DNA from: Bacillota bacterium
GTDB lineage: Bacteria > Sysuimicrobiota > Sysuimicrobiia > Sysuimicrobiales > Segetimicrobiaceae
DNA length: 38,022 bases
Assembly: GCA_021324295.1 (NCBI GenBank)
Contig: JAJPJJ010000092.1
Coordinates: 1-38,022, forward strand
Direction: 5' to 3'
Shown: one piece after another, positions 24,682-33,217 of the stretch
How the letters are laid out: each line of letters begins with the position of its first letter
How positions within the stretch are numbered: position 1 is the first letter of the stretch
Notes under the pieces: generated by a model
Told to the model about the DNA's origin: nothing
What the model saw: only the letters and a program-made list of their open reading frames with translations
Databases searched by the model: none
Position numbers and translations under genes: made by a program

Positions 24682-25060
24682 TCACGACGCTCCCGGCGTG
24701 GCCCGCTCGGCCTGCGGGGCCGCGGCGCCCGGCGCGACGGCGCTCCGCCGCTTCACGGCGACGGCAACCGCGATGCCCACGAGCGCGGCCGCGACGATGG
24801 CCCCGCGCGCCCAGGCGGAGAGCGGCAGGACGATGGGCGGGCGATGAGGATCGCGACGAAGGGTCACCATCTTGACAGTGGGGTTGAGGGCGGGGGCCGC
24901 CGTATCCTTCAAGGGATCGCCCACCGTGTCGCCGGTCACGCTCGCCTTGTGCGGTCCGTGCCCGTGCCGCCGAGGAGCCCGTCCTCGATCGTCTTCGTGG
25001 CGTTGTCCACGATCGGCGTGCCCGTGTCGGGACGCAGCACCTGCGCGCCCGGCGGCCCCG
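24682..25060 (-). pseudogene. Decayed C-terminus of membrane-bound pyrophosphatase (HppA)
   Basis: On the minus strand, [28 protein letters not shown] (codons from 24951 downwards) is the conserved C-terminal signature of proton/sodium-pumping pyrophosphatases. The preceding conserved segment [23 protein letters not shown] lies in a different frame (about 24958-25023), so there is a frameshift of about one base between them. A second break follows VTL before the last hydrophobic helix ([21 protein letters not shown]). The N-terminal 600 or so residues are missing. An in-frame ATG (25155, [11 protein letters not shown]...) overlaps the stop of the DUF4129 gene. That suggests the ancestral gene was the last cistron of the riboswitch-controlled MoxR operon. 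Confidence 0.8.
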
Positions 25061-25147
25061 TCCCCGGGCCCGCCGGGCGCGCAGGCGAGGATCGCGGCCC
25101 GCCGGCCCGCATCGATGGGAGAAAAGGCGGGCAACGCGGCGGCCGAC

Positions 25148-26716
25148 TCAGGCATCGGATCTCCCTCCTCCACGTGCGCCGTGCGGCGCTCCATCGTCAG
25201 GCCGGGCCGTCGCTGCGCCGCGGCCGTCCCGCCCTGCGCCACCGGCCCCTTCGTGCTCCGGGCGCGGCGCCTCGCGACACCGCGCAAGCGCCTCCCGGAC
25301 GGCCGCGAGGTCTGCGTCGGAGGGCGCCTCGAGCCCGTAGCGGACGCGGCCGTAGACGGCGGTCAGCGCCCCCACGCCGCGAGCGGTCTCGGGCCAGGTG
25401 GCCCCGAGCACGCCCGCGAACTCGGACGGGGTCTGGTGGGGCGCCCGGGGATGCCCGCGCGCGGCCGCAAGCCCCAGCAGCTCCGCGTACGCGCGCCGCA
25501 CCGCGGCCGCAGTCCCGCTCCCGAAATCGAGAGCCGAGGGTGCCTCGTCGGCCGGACGCGGACGCCGGCGCAGCCACGCGCCCAGGGCGGCCCGCAGGTC
25601 CGCCCACGACCACACGGACTCGTGCACCTCCTCCCCGGCCGGAGATGTGCCGACCCGGTCGTACCGGAAGACCACGCGCGCCAGCCACAGCAGGATCAGG
25701 GCGGCGACGAGCGCGGCGATCCCCCAGCGCAACGCGGTCGCAGCAGCGGGCGGCAGACCGGTCGGAGCCCCGTGGGGCGCGGCCCGCGGCCACGCCGGCG
25801 GCACAAACGGGTGGAGCGGCTGCGCGGCGCCGGCATGCAGCAGGCGGCGTACCAGCCAGATGATGCCGGCGACCACGATGCCGAGGGGCGCGGCGACGAC
25901 GTAGAGCAGATCCCACAGCAGCGGGTCGAGGAGCCGGCCGACCGCCCGCAGCACCGCGGCCGGATCGAGCCGCAGGAGGGCCCCGGCGAGCGCCGCGATC
26001 CCCAGGATCGCGACCACGGCACCTCCGACCAGCGCGTACCAGCCGCGCCCGATCGCCACGGCCTGGGGGGACGCCTGGGTGCGCTGCCGGATGCTGCGCA
26101 GCCGCGCCACGGGCAGCGCGACGAGGCCGGCGGCGAAGAACGCGATGAGCGAGGGCAGGGCGCGCATTGCGGTCGCGGCGACCGCGGGCTCCGCGTGCGC
26201 GAGCGCCGCTCCGGCGGCGAACACGCCGAGCGCGCCGAGCCCGAGGTAGAACATCGCCTCGAGATCGTAGTACTCGAGCGCCGTCCGACCGACCACGATG
26301 CCGCGTCTCCAGACCAGGCCGGCGAGCAGGAACGCCGGGATCTCCGGCCGGACGCTGCGCAGCGCCGCGTCCGCGGCGTTCCACAACGATCCGTGCGTCC
26401 TCCACCATGGGTCCCCACCGTACTGCGCGGCGACGGCCGCTCCGGCGGCGAGCGCGCCGGAGGTCGCGAGCAGCCACCTGGCCCGGGCCAGTGGCCCGCC
26501 GCGCGCGAGCAGCGCGCGGGCGAGCGTCTGCGCGCCCGCGAGGAGGAGGAAGACGGCGAGCGGAGCGAGCAGGGGGGCGCCGGGATGAGCCCACGCCGAT
26601 CCGAGGAGGAGCGTGTACGGTGCGATCCAGGCGGCGTCCATCGCGGATGCGAGCAGCGGGAGCCCCCACGCGCTCGGGTCGTGGGGAGGCCTAGAGCGCG
26701 ACGCGTTCGAGATCAC
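25148..26716 (-). CDS. Multi-spanning membrane protein with C-terminal DUF4129-like domain
   Basis: 522 residues. About eight to nine hydrophobic helices fill residues 18-350, then a cytosolic or periplasmic tail has the DUF4129 look ([59 protein letters not shown]). It is often the partner of MoxR and DUF58 proteins, where it may accompany a transglutaminase-like domain; no transglutaminase triad is seen here. The GTG start at 26716 overlaps DUF58 by 26 bases; an ATG at 26641 ([12 protein letters not shown]) is an equally possible start. It is the third gene of the operon led by the minus-strand fluoride riboswitch. Confidence 0.75.
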   Translation of the reverse strand: MISNASRSRPPHDPSAWGLPLLASAMDAAWIAPYTLLLGSAWAHPGAPLLAPLAVFLLLAGAQTLARALLARGGPLARARWLLATSGALAAGAAVAAQYGGDPWWRTHGSLWNAADAALRSVRPEIPAFLLAGLVWRRGIVVGRTALEYYDLEAMFYLGLGALGVFAAGAALAHAEPAVAATAMRALPSLIAFFAAGLVALPVARLRSIRQRTQASPQAVAIGRGWYALVGGAVVAILGIAALAGALLRLDPAAVLRAVGRLLDPLLWDLLYVVAAPLGIVVAGIIWLVRRLLHAGAAQPLHPFVPPAWPRAAPHGAPTGLPPAAATALRWGIAALVAALILLWLARVVFRYDRVGTSPAGEEVHESVWSWADLRAALGAWLRRRPRPADEAPSALDFGSGTAAAVRRAYAELLGLAAARGHPRAPHQTPSEFAGVLGATWPETARGVGALTAVYGRVRYGLEAPSDADLAAVREALARCREAPRPEHEGAGGAGRDGRGAATARPDDGAPHGARGGGRSDA

Positions 26717-27920
26717 GCCACGCCTCCTCGCTACGCACGTGAAAGACCGGCATCCCGTCGGCGGCGACCGCGGGCGCCTGCGTGCCGACGAGCACGAGCC
26801 CGGCGGAGCGCCCCTCGCGCCGCACCGCCACGAGCGCGCCGAGCAGGTCCGGGTCGGCGATCGGGGTGATCGCGAGCACCGTGGTGCCCCAGGGCAGCGC
26901 GGGCGCTTCCGCGGCGAGGAGGTCGGCGAGCGGCAGGGTGGGGACCGGCATGATCGTGGCGAGCGCCTCCAGGATCGCCTGGAGCTGCTCGGGGTGCTCG
27001 CTCGGCGGCAGCGCGATCGTGGACGCGCCCTCGCCGCGGAAGCGATGTCCGTTCACGTAGAGGCCCACCGGGTGCTTCTGCTCCGCAGCCCACGCCGCGA
27101 TCGAGGTCGCGACGATCACGGATAGCTCGACGAGGAGCGGATCGTAACCGGCCCACCAGGCGTGGCCGGCGAGCGTCTGCATGTCCAGGAACAGCGCGAC
27201 GCGCGCGTGCGTCGTCGGCTCGAGCAGCTTCACCTGCAAGCTGCCCAGCCGGGCCGACGCCTTCCAGTGGATGCGACGGAGGGGATCGCCCGCCTGGTAC
27301 CCGCGGACCCCGGCCACGTACGCCGGGTCCTCCCACAGCGTGTGGGGGGTGATGAGATCGCCGAACGGTCCGTGCACGGGCAGCCCGAGCCGCTCGAGGG
27401 GGACGATCCTGGGATAGACGATCAAGCTATCCACCGCGGGCTCTTCCCGACGCTGGATCGACATCCCGAAGAGGTCGCCGGCGCGGAGCGTGGCCGGTCC
27501 GAACTCGTGGAGGCCGCGCTGCGCGCAGCGGATCCGGTACCGCCGGCGGATGCGCTCGTACCAGCGCGGCGAGCACAGGTGGACGAGGGTCCGCCGCCGG
27601 GGCTTGTACGACGACGCGAGGCGGGCGCCCGGGTAGACCAGGCCCTCCGGCACCTCGTCCTCGATCTCCAGCCAGGGCAGCGGGAGCGGCTTGCGGTTCG
27701 TGACCTCGAGCACGAGGTCGATCTCCTCGTCGAAGAACGCGCGGCGCTGGCTGAGCATGCGGCGGTACGTCACGCCGCGGAAGCAGTGCCGCTGCCACAC
27801 CCAGGAGGCGAGCGCGACGAGGAGGCTCGCCGCCGCGAACAGGAACAACAGGGCCTCGCGCAGGAAGGCGCCGAGCGCGAGCAGCAGGAACAAGACGAGC
27901 AGCCACCCCTCCGATGTCAC
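26691..27920 (-). CDS. DUF58 domain protein (MoxR-associated)
   Basis: 409 residues. Two N-terminal membrane helices (LLVLFLLLALGAFLREALLFLFAAASLLVALASWVW) are followed by a beta-rich region (VLEVTNRKPLPLPWLEIEDEVPEG) and the DUF58 signature GDPLRRIHWKASARLGSLQVKLLEPTTHARVALFLDM, a degenerate von Willebrand-A-like fold. DUF58 proteins are near-universal partners of MoxR AAA+ ATPases and are thought to assist assembly or activation of other proteins. The ATG overlaps the MoxR stop (ATGA), so the two are coupled. Confidence 0.9.
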   Translation of the reverse strand: MTSEGWLLVLFLLLALGAFLREALLFLFAAASLLVALASWVWQRHCFRGVTYRRMLSQRRAFFDEEIDLVLEVTNRKPLPLPWLEIEDEVPEGLVYPGARLASSYKPRRRTLVHLCSPRWYERIRRRYRIRCAQRGLHEFGPATLRAGDLFGMSIQRREEPAVDSLIVYPRIVPLERLGLPVHGPFGDLITPHTLWEDPAYVAGVRGYQAGDPLRRIHWKASARLGSLQVKLLEPTTHARVALFLDMQTLAGHAWWAGYDPLLVELSVIVATSIAAWAAEQKHPVGLYVNGHRFRGEGASTIALPPSEHPEQLQAILEALATIMPVPTLPLADLLAAEAPALPWGTTVLAITPIADPDLLGALVAVRREGRSAGLVLVGTQAPAVAADGMPVFHVRSEEAWRDLERVAL

Positions 27921-28894
27921 CGTCGTCCTCCCTCCGGGGGGAGCGGCGTCTCCGCCGGCACCGGCACGCCGGCCAGCACCTCGGCCAGGACGTCCTGGAG
28001 CGCGGTCCCGCGAAGACGCGTCTGCCCGGTCGGGAGCAGGCGGTGCCCGAGCACGGCGGGCGCGAGCTCCTTGACGTCGTCGGGCAGCACAAACACCCGG
28101 CCGCGCACCGCGGCCAGCGCCTGCGCCGCGCGCCGGAGCGCGAGCGCCGCGCGGGGGCTCGCGCCGAGGGCCAGCGCCGGATGCTTCCGCGTCGCCTGCA
28201 CGATCGCGACGAGGTAGTCCCGGACCGGCCCGGCCACGGTCACGCTGCGGATCGCGCGGGCCGCCGAGACGAGCGACGCCGGCTGGGTGACCGGGGTGAG
28301 GTCATCCAGCGGGTTCTCGCGCTCGAAACGGTCGAGGATCGCCCCTTCCTCCTCGGGCGTGGGATAGCCGAGGGCGATCCGCATCAGGAACCGGTCGAGC
28401 TGCGCTTCCGGCAGCGGAAACGTGCCCGCGAGCTCGATCGGGTTCTGCGTCGCGAGCACGAGGAACGGCCGGCCGAGCGGTCGCGTCTCGCCTTCCACCG
28501 TGACCTGCCGTTCCTCCATCGCCTCGAGGAGCGCGGACTGCGTGCGTGGGGTGGCGCGGTTGATCTCGTCCACGAGGAGGATCTGGCTGAAGATCGGCCC
28601 CGGGTGGAACTGGAAGGTCTGGGTCTGCGGGTTGTAGACGGAGACCCCCAGGACGTCCGCGGGCAGGAGGTCCGGCGTGCACTGGACACGGCGGAAGGTG
28701 CCCCCGATGCTGCGGGCCACCGCCTTGGCGAGCATCGTCTTCCCGATCCCCGGGACATCCTCGAGCAGCACGTGCCCCTCGCTGAGCAAGGCCACCAGCG
28801 CCAGCTCGACGACCTGGTCCTTGCCGACGATGACGCGGCGGACCTGCTGCTCGACGGCCTGCGCGAGCCGGCCGACCTCTGCGAGCGCGTCCAT
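27917..28894 (-). CDS. MoxR-family AAA+ ATPase
   Basis: 325 residues starting MDALAEVGRLAQAVEQQVRRVIVGKDQVVE, with GGAGGT 4 bases upstream. Walker A is EDVPGIGKTMLAKAVA, Walker B is ILLVDEINRATPRTQSALLEAMEE, sensor 1 is VLATQNPIE, and the C-terminal lid follows. MoxR proteins act as chaperones that insert cofactors or metals or activate partner complexes, together with DUF58/VWA proteins. It is the first gene after the fluoride riboswitch and terminator on the minus strand, 15 bases from the terminator T-run. P-loop ATPases are classical targets of metal-fluoride phosphate analogues, which may be why it is switched on by fluoride; that is inference. Confidence 0.95.
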   Translation of the reverse strand: MDALAEVGRLAQAVEQQVRRVIVGKDQVVELALVALLSEGHVLLEDVPGIGKTMLAKAVARSIGGTFRRVQCTPDLLPADVLGVSVYNPQTQTFQFHPGPIFSQILLVDEINRATPRTQSALLEAMEERQVTVEGETRPLGRPFLVLATQNPIELAGTFPLPEAQLDRFLMRIALGYPTPEEEGAILDRFERENPLDDLTPVTQPASLVSAARAIRSVTVAGPVRDYLVAIVQATRKHPALALGASPRAALALRRAAQALAAVRGRVFVLPDDVKELAPAVLGHRLLPTGQTRLRGTALQDVLAEVLAGVPVPAETPLPPEGGRR

Positions 28895-28908
28895 CGGCAC
28901 CTCCGGGC

Positions 28909-28948
28909 AAATCAAAAAGCTTCTACAGTCGCTGTGGCTGTAGAAGCT
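28909..28948 (-). terminator. Riboswitch-controlled intrinsic terminator (minus strand)
   Basis: On the minus strand AGCTTCTACAG (28948-28938), a 9-base loop, CTGTAGAAGCT (28928-28918) and a run of T (28918-28914). The 11-bp stem is perfect. Its 5' arm overlaps the aptamer pseudoknot strand GCTTC. Confidence 0.92.
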
Positions 28949-28999
28949 ATCGGCCGCTCGGTAGCCCCGCGGGCGGCGGTTCAGGCGAGCTTCATCGCC
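28938..28999 (-). ncRNA. Fluoride riboswitch (crcB motif) upstream of the MoxR-DUF58 operon
   Basis: Minus strand: GGCGATGAAGCTCGCC (28999-28984), then TGAACCGCC, a longer GC-rich P3 arm, GGCCGATAGCTTCTAC. Compared with the copy at 13.63 kb, loop GAGGC has become GAAGC, and the distant pairing strand has changed in step from GCCTC to GCTTC. This compensatory change supports the pseudoknot and hence a functional aptamer. The terminator hairpin competes for the GCTTC strand, so fluoride should allow transcription of moxR. Confidence 0.92.
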
Positions 29000-29020
29000 T
29001 TCACGTATCGACGCGCTCCT

Positions 29021-29050
29021 ATTATATGGGCGACCTCGCGGCCCCGTCAA
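29021..29050 (-). promoter_or_regulatory. Promoter of the fluoride-riboswitch/MoxR operon
   Basis: Minus strand: TTGACG (29050-29045), 18-base spacer, consensus TATAAT (29026-29021). Transcription should start near 29014, just upstream of the aptamer. Confidence 0.85.
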
Positions 29051-29378
29051 CGAAGCCGGCCGGCTCCAGGTGCCAGGTGCGACATCCCGGAAGCGCGCCG
29101 GAGGAACCAAGTCGCCGTCGTGGCGGTCGCGCGCGAGTTGGCCGGATTCGTGTGGGCGATGGCCCAGCAGTTTCCGCCGCAGAGCTCGGCGTAACGCAGG
29201 TGCTCCTCGCATAGACGGGAGGGCGTGGTGGGGAACGCGTTCTGGACCTGGAGGCGAGGCCGCGGTACGGAGCATCCTCGTCTGCGCTATGCGACTCGCA
29301 GCGTGTCGGCTGCGATGACTCGCGCCCCTAGATTGAGGCAGCTCCCGACGAAGCACAATCATGCGTGCTCTGCTCCCC
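29051..29378. other. Intergenic stretch without a supportable gene
   Basis: This stretch lies between the MoxR promoter and the end of the MutS-like operon. GC content looks lower than in surrounding genes. A minus-strand open frame with a few Cys (ELCGGNCWAIAHTNP) is present, but has no start signal or recognisable family. A weak hairpin-prone stretch sits around 29340-29390. Confidence 0.4.
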
Positions 29379-29522
29379 TCACGGGAGTAATCCGCGTATA
29401 TCAGAGTGATTCACCGTCGAGACACGCCTCGCTTCTAGGACCAGAGCGCTCCCCCCAATGCCCGAAAGGAGCAAAAACTGTGGCGCGATGATCGATGCTA
29501 CCATCTTGACAGGCTCGTCCAT
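29379..29522 (-). CDS. Possible 47-residue hydrophobic protein
   Basis: The ATG begins one base after the stop of the preceding cysteine-repeat gene. It encodes MDEPVKMVASIIAPQFLLLS followed by a Gly/Leu-rich stretch and a polar tail, with perhaps one membrane segment. The close spacing, like the coupled genes before it, is the only support besides an open frame; the ribosome-binding site is weak and no family is recognised. It may be the last cistron of the MutS-like operon or chance. Confidence 0.35.
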   Translation of the reverse strand: MDEPVKMVASIIAPQFLLLSGIGGSALVLEARRVSTVNHSDIRGLLP

Positions 29523-29523
29523 A

Positions 29524-30990
29524 TCAGCGCAGCGATCCTGAGAACCGGAGCAGCGCCCGCCGCCACGCCGTCTGCTCGGCGCCCTTGGCCTCGGGGCGGA
29601 ACTGCCAGGCGGTCTTGCGCATCGCCTCCGCGAGCTCCCACTCCAAGCTCGCGAGCCTGGCGTCCTCCACTTCGACGAGCAGCCGGCGGGTCTCCGGCTT
29701 CGGATCCCACGCAAGCGCCTGGGCGAGGTGCGCGATGCACAGGCCGTATCCGTCCGCGAAGGCCGCGCGGTGGCGGCGGTCCGCGAGCAGGGCAAGGAGC
29801 AGCGCGAGCGCCCGGTCGCGTGCCACGGCCAGGCGCTCGCAGACCGGGCACCGGAGCCCGCGCGCGAGCACGTCGCGAGCCGCCTCGACGCGCCGGCGCG
29901 GCTCCCGCAGGATACGGTGGAGTCGTTCGGTGAGGCGCTCACGCTCGGGGCGCGGCCGGGGCAGGAGCGCCCCCCGCGCCATATCCACCTCGACGAGCGC
30001 GGCTCCGAGCGCACGCCGTGCGACCGCGGCCGCGAGGGGCGGCCTGCCGTGGCGCACGAGCGGCCAGACGTGCTCGGCGCACGTGGGCAGGAGATCGGCG
30101 AGCTGCGGTTCTCCGCGCGAGGAGGCAGCGTCGAGCCACGCCGTCCATTCCAGCCACGCGCGACGCACCTCCAGGCAGAGCGGGCAGCAGTCCCGCCGCA
30201 GGCTCTCCGCGAGCTCGGCCACCGGGTCCCGCGCCCGCTCGCCGCTCCCGGCCTCGTCAGGAGAGGGATAGGGATCGAGCTCCGTGTCGTGGCCGACCGC
30301 GAGGTGCAGCGCGGGCAGGACCCTCTCGAGGAGATCCCCGCGGCTGCCTCCCGGGCGCCCAGCGGGCAACTCCTCGAGCGCCGCGGTCATCGCCGTGCCG
30401 TGCGCCGCAAGCAGGCGCCCGAACGCGGCATCGGAGACGCGCGGCGCGAGCGCCCGCAGGTGCGGGACGCAGAGCATCCCGGGCCGCCCGTAGCGCTCCT
30501 CGAATAGCGCGGGATCCTCGAGGATCCCGGCCAGCCAGGAGACGTTCCGGTCGGCGCCGCCCGCCCGGCTGTGGCACGCCGGGCAGGGGCCGGAGCGGGC
30601 GACGGTCGGCCCGCGGGGCGGCCGCCGGCCGCCCTGCCCGGCGGCGTCGGCGGCGAGCGCGAGGCGGACCCGGCGCACGAGCACGTGGTGGACGTAGGCG
30701 AGCTGCGCGGCCCCGGTCTGGGCGGAGGAGAGGACCTCCGCGTGCCCGAGGCAGAAGCCGAGGGAGCGGTGCAGTGCGTCGAGCGTGAACGACGCGTAGT
30801 AGCTCTCGTTGAAGAACCAGAAGAAGTACGAGCTGTCGACGCGCCGGCTCTCGCAGCAGATCGGACACCCGGCCTCCGCCAGCGCGTGCAGGAACCAGAG
30901 CTCCGGCTCGCCCCGCGGGCGCGCGGCGCTGCGCCGCCTCGGTCCTCGGAGGTCCGGCAGCCGCGCCCGGGCGGACCCGAGCAGCGTCAC
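29524..30990 (-). CDS. Protein of four tandem CPxC...CxxH modules (DUF6062-like)
   Basis: 488 residues from a GTG overlapping the upstream stop (GTGA). Four modules of about 45-55 residues each begin CPxC and end with CxxH: AGCPICCESRR...GFCLGHAEVL; GPCPACHSRAG...MLCVPHLRAL; DCCPLCLEVRR...PTCAEHVWPL; LRCPVCERLAV...GLCIAHLAQAL. Each provides three Cys and one His, the make-up of a treble-clef-like zinc or other metal site. I recall similar modules in DUF6062 proteins of unknown function. No signal peptide or membrane helix. It is coupled to a smaller protein with the same kind of motif and to two MutS-like ATPases, so a shared complex or pathway is likely. Function unknown. Confidence 0.7.
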   Translation of the reverse strand: MTLLGSARARLPDLRGPRRRSAARPRGEPELWFLHALAEAGCPICCESRRVDSSYFFWFFNESYYASFTLDALHRSLGFCLGHAEVLSSAQTGAAQLAYVHHVLVRRVRLALAADAAGQGGRRPPRGPTVARSGPCPACHSRAGGADRNVSWLAGILEDPALFEERYGRPGMLCVPHLRALAPRVSDAAFGRLLAAHGTAMTAALEELPAGRPGGSRGDLLERVLPALHLAVGHDTELDPYPSPDEAGSGERARDPVAELAESLRRDCCPLCLEVRRAWLEWTAWLDAASSRGEPQLADLLPTCAEHVWPLVRHGRPPLAAAVARRALGAALVEVDMARGALLPRPRPERERLTERLHRILREPRRRVEAARDVLARGLRCPVCERLAVARDRALALLLALLADRRHRAAFADGYGLCIAHLAQALAWDPKPETRRLLVEVEDARLASLEWELAEAMRKTAWQFRPEAKGAEQTAWRRALLRFSGSLR

Positions 30991-31697
30991 GGCCCGTGCT
31001 GGCCCCTGCCGCAGAGCACGAGCCAGGGTGCCCAGCCGCTGTACCAGCCGGATGCGCTCACGAGCGCCGCGCGATCCTCCGGCGTGTCGGTGCCCCGGTG
31101 GTCCCAGCGGAACGCGCGCGCGTAGCGCCGCAGGTGCCCGGTGATGGCCTCGACGAGCACGCGCTGCGCGGGCAGCTCCGCGCCGGCGCCGCCGTGGAGG
31201 AGGTCCTCGCGCAGGTGCACGCGGCAGCGCGGGGTGCTCCCGCTGCCCGCGCAGCGCCCGCACACCGCCGCGCGCCAGAACTGCTCGGTCGCCCCGGCAA
31301 AGGCACGGATCTGGCTCAGGTCGCGTCCCTGCCCGACGACGTCCGGGGGCGCGTACCGGTCGGCCGTCCGGGTGAGCCCGAGCCCGCACACGAGACACAG
31401 CCCCCCCTCGCGGAGCCGGCCGGCGATCCGGACCGCGCCGAGCGGCCCGTGGGACGCAAACGCCGCGCACGCGCGCTCCATCAGCTCCTCGTAGACGATC
31501 GCGGGCCCGTGCAGGTAACCGTGCCGGAAGGCGGCCTCGGCCGCGATCCACCCGAAGCTGTGGCGCGCGCACAGGCCCCAGGCGCGGCGCAGCGACGCGC
31601 GCGTCTCCGGGATCATGATGCTGCCCTGGATGAAGTGCCAGAGAAAGTGGATCTCGCCCGCCGAGAGCTCCAGCTCGCACCCGGCGGGAGCCGCCAT
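30987..31697 (-). CDS. Cysteine-rich protein with CxxH and CxxC motifs, partner of the four-module protein
   Basis: 236 residues; the ATG shares one base with the upstream TGA (TGATG). An earlier in-frame GTG at 31712 would overlap more. It contains the same half-module as its neighbour (ETRASLRRAWGLCARHSFGWIAAEAAF, ending CxxH) and two CxxC knuckles (GLCLVCGLG, VCGRCAGSG) at about residues 100 and 145. There is no CPxC before the first CxxH, so the first module is degenerate (AGCELELSAGEIHFLW). No known catalytic motif. It probably binds metal. The context suggests it works with the adjacent repeat protein and the MutS-like pair. Confidence 0.65.
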   Translation of the reverse strand: MAAPAGCELELSAGEIHFLWHFIQGSIMIPETRASLRRAWGLCARHSFGWIAAEAAFRHGYLHGPAIVYEELMERACAAFASHGPLGAVRIAGRLREGGLCLVCGLGLTRTADRYAPPDVVGQGRDLSQIRAFAGATEQFWRAAVCGRCAGSGSTPRCRVHLREDLLHGGAGAELPAQRVLVEAITGHLRRYARAFRWDHRGTDTPEDRAALVSASGWYSGWAPWLVLCGRGQHGP

Positions 31698-33217
31698 CAC
31701 CGTGGCGCCCACCCCGCGGCCCTGGCCTCCGCATCCGTGCCCGGGCCAAAGATCCTTCTGTAGAGGTCTTCGCCGTAGGTCGTTTGCAACGGCTCGCCCT
31801 CGATGAGCCTGAACGTTCGCCGTCCGTCGGGTTGCCTTTCGGCCCGCAGGAAGATGGCGTTCGCCAGCCTCCTCGCAAAATCGTAGAGGTGCGTCACGAA
31901 GAAGACCTTGATGCGGCGGTCCACCAAGGCCCGTGTGATCTGCCTCGCGATCTCCGAGCCCTCCCTCTCGTTCGTCGCCGCAAACGATTCATTGAATAGC
32001 ACGAGGGAGTGGGGAGCGATGTGGTCCACGATCTCGCTCATCCGGCTGAGCTCCTCGTCGAACTTCCCGCTCTGCATGGCAGGGTCTTCCTCGCGTTTGT
32101 AGTGCGTGTAGATGCCGGTACAGAGGTTGGCGCAGAAGGACTCCGCCGGGACAAACATGCCGCACTGCATCATCAATTGGGCCAGCCCAATGCTCCGCAG
32201 GAAGGTCGACTTGCCGCCCTGGTTGGCCCCCGTGATGATCACCACGTCTCGATCGTCCGCGTTGACGTCGTTCCCCACGGCCCGGTGGTCCAGGTTGAGG
32301 CTCAGGCAGACGTCGTATAGCCCCCTACAGGAGTGCCTGCGCCGCTCGGGGGCCTCGGGCACGGGGAAGCACGTCGGCTCGCCCTTTGCCGCGAGCCGCC
32401 TGTGCAGGTTCAGGCAGCCGACGTAGAAGGCCAGCTCGACCCGCAGCATCGTGAAAAAGCCGAGGATGTGATCGGTGGATTGGCCGAGCGCGTTGGCCAC
32501 CAGGTTGGTTCCCTTGTCTCGCAGCTCCGCGAGGGCCCTCGCGCCCGCTTCGTCGCGGGGATGGATGTGCACGGTGTAGACGGGTGGCCTTTGCGCGAGC
32601 AGCCGCTGCAGCCAGCTCTGCGTCTCCTCGTGCGGCTTGCGAAGGACGTAATCGATCCCCTTATTGCCTTGTCCCAATCCGGCGCTCACCAAGGCCCCGT
32701 CGTGGAATTTCAGGCGTCGGAGGTGGTCGTGGATCCGGGCGAAATACTCGTCGCTGAGCTCCTGTTGGAGCATCGCGAAGAATCTCGTAAATCCCTCCGA
32801 GCGGAATGCGCTAGCGTGCTCGTCGGCGATGCTCCGGAGCTTCCTGAGCGCACCGACAAACATCTGCAGGACGCTCACCGACCTCTGGAGGACCGCCCCG
32901 GGTGTCCTCATGAACAGTCCCCAGTAGTCCTTCCGCTCTCGCTCGATGGACTCCGTCGCGAGATCGTAGATCCGCCGCACGACGGGCTCGTTGTTCAGCG
33001 CATCTCGAAGGACGTCTTGCCGGTATCGGACCGCGTCCGGATCGGCGAGACCCGAGAGGACGGCTCTCCCAGCGACGTCGGCGAGGTAGCGGTCGCCGGC
33101 CGCCATCGCGTCGAACAGCGTGGTCAATTCCAGGTCCTGGACGAGCGCTGCTTCGTTCCACGGCAGTGGCCGCCCGAGGTCGAAATCCCGATCGCGGTAC
33201 ATGAGAAACGCCTTCAT
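31697..33217 (-). CDS. MutS-core-like ATPase, second of pair
   Basis: 506 residues; the ATG overlaps the stop of the first ATPase (ATGA). The C-terminal ATPase has MutS domain-V features: Walker A VIITGANQGGKSTFLRSIGLAQ, the following MQCGMFVPAESF, and Walker B-like HSLVLFNESFAATNEREGSEIARQI, then VFFVTHLYDFA. MutS normally has DE in Walker B; this has NE. The N-terminal 270 residues are helical and resemble only the clamp/lever part; the mismatch-binding FxE motif and connector of MutS are absent. It is therefore not a mismatch-repair MutS. The partner gene has the same NE change, suggesting an asymmetric heterodimer. Base composition is less GC-rich than flanking genes. Confidence 0.85.
   Translation of the reverse strand: MKAFLMYRDRDFDLGRPLPWNEAALVQDLELTTLFDAMAAGDRYLADVAGRAVLSGLADPDAVRYRQDVLRDALNNEPVVRRIYDLATESIERERKDYWGLFMRTPGAVLQRSVSVLQMFVGALRKLRSIADEHASAFRSEGFTRFFAMLQQELSDEYFARIHDHLRRLKFHDGALVSAGLGQGNKGIDYVLRKPHEETQSWLQRLLAQRPPVYTVHIHPRDEAGARALAELRDKGTNLVANALGQSTDHILGFFTMLRVELAFYVGCLNLHRRLAAKGEPTCFPVPEAPERRRHSCRGLYDVCLSLNLDHRAVGNDVNADDRDVVIITGANQGGKSTFLRSIGLAQLMMQCGMFVPAESFCANLCTGIYTHYKREEDPAMQSGKFDEELSRMSEIVDHIAPHSLVLFNESFAATNEREGSEIARQITRALVDRRIKVFFVTHLYDFARRLANAIFLRAERQPDGRRTFRLIEGEPLQTTYGEDLYRRIFGPGTDAEARAAGWAPR

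Noticed and set aside
24872-26869. Plus-strand frame of 665 codons opposite the DUF4129 gene
   Set aside because: It is antisense to the coupled MoxR-DUF58-DUF4129 operon and to the pyrophosphatase relic; the product is Arg/Pro-rich.
29040-29260. Minus-strand frame with several cysteines (CEEHLRYAELCGGNCWAIAH)
   Set aside because: It has no start signal, ends inside the MoxR promoter, and no related modules were recognised, so it is not called as a gene.
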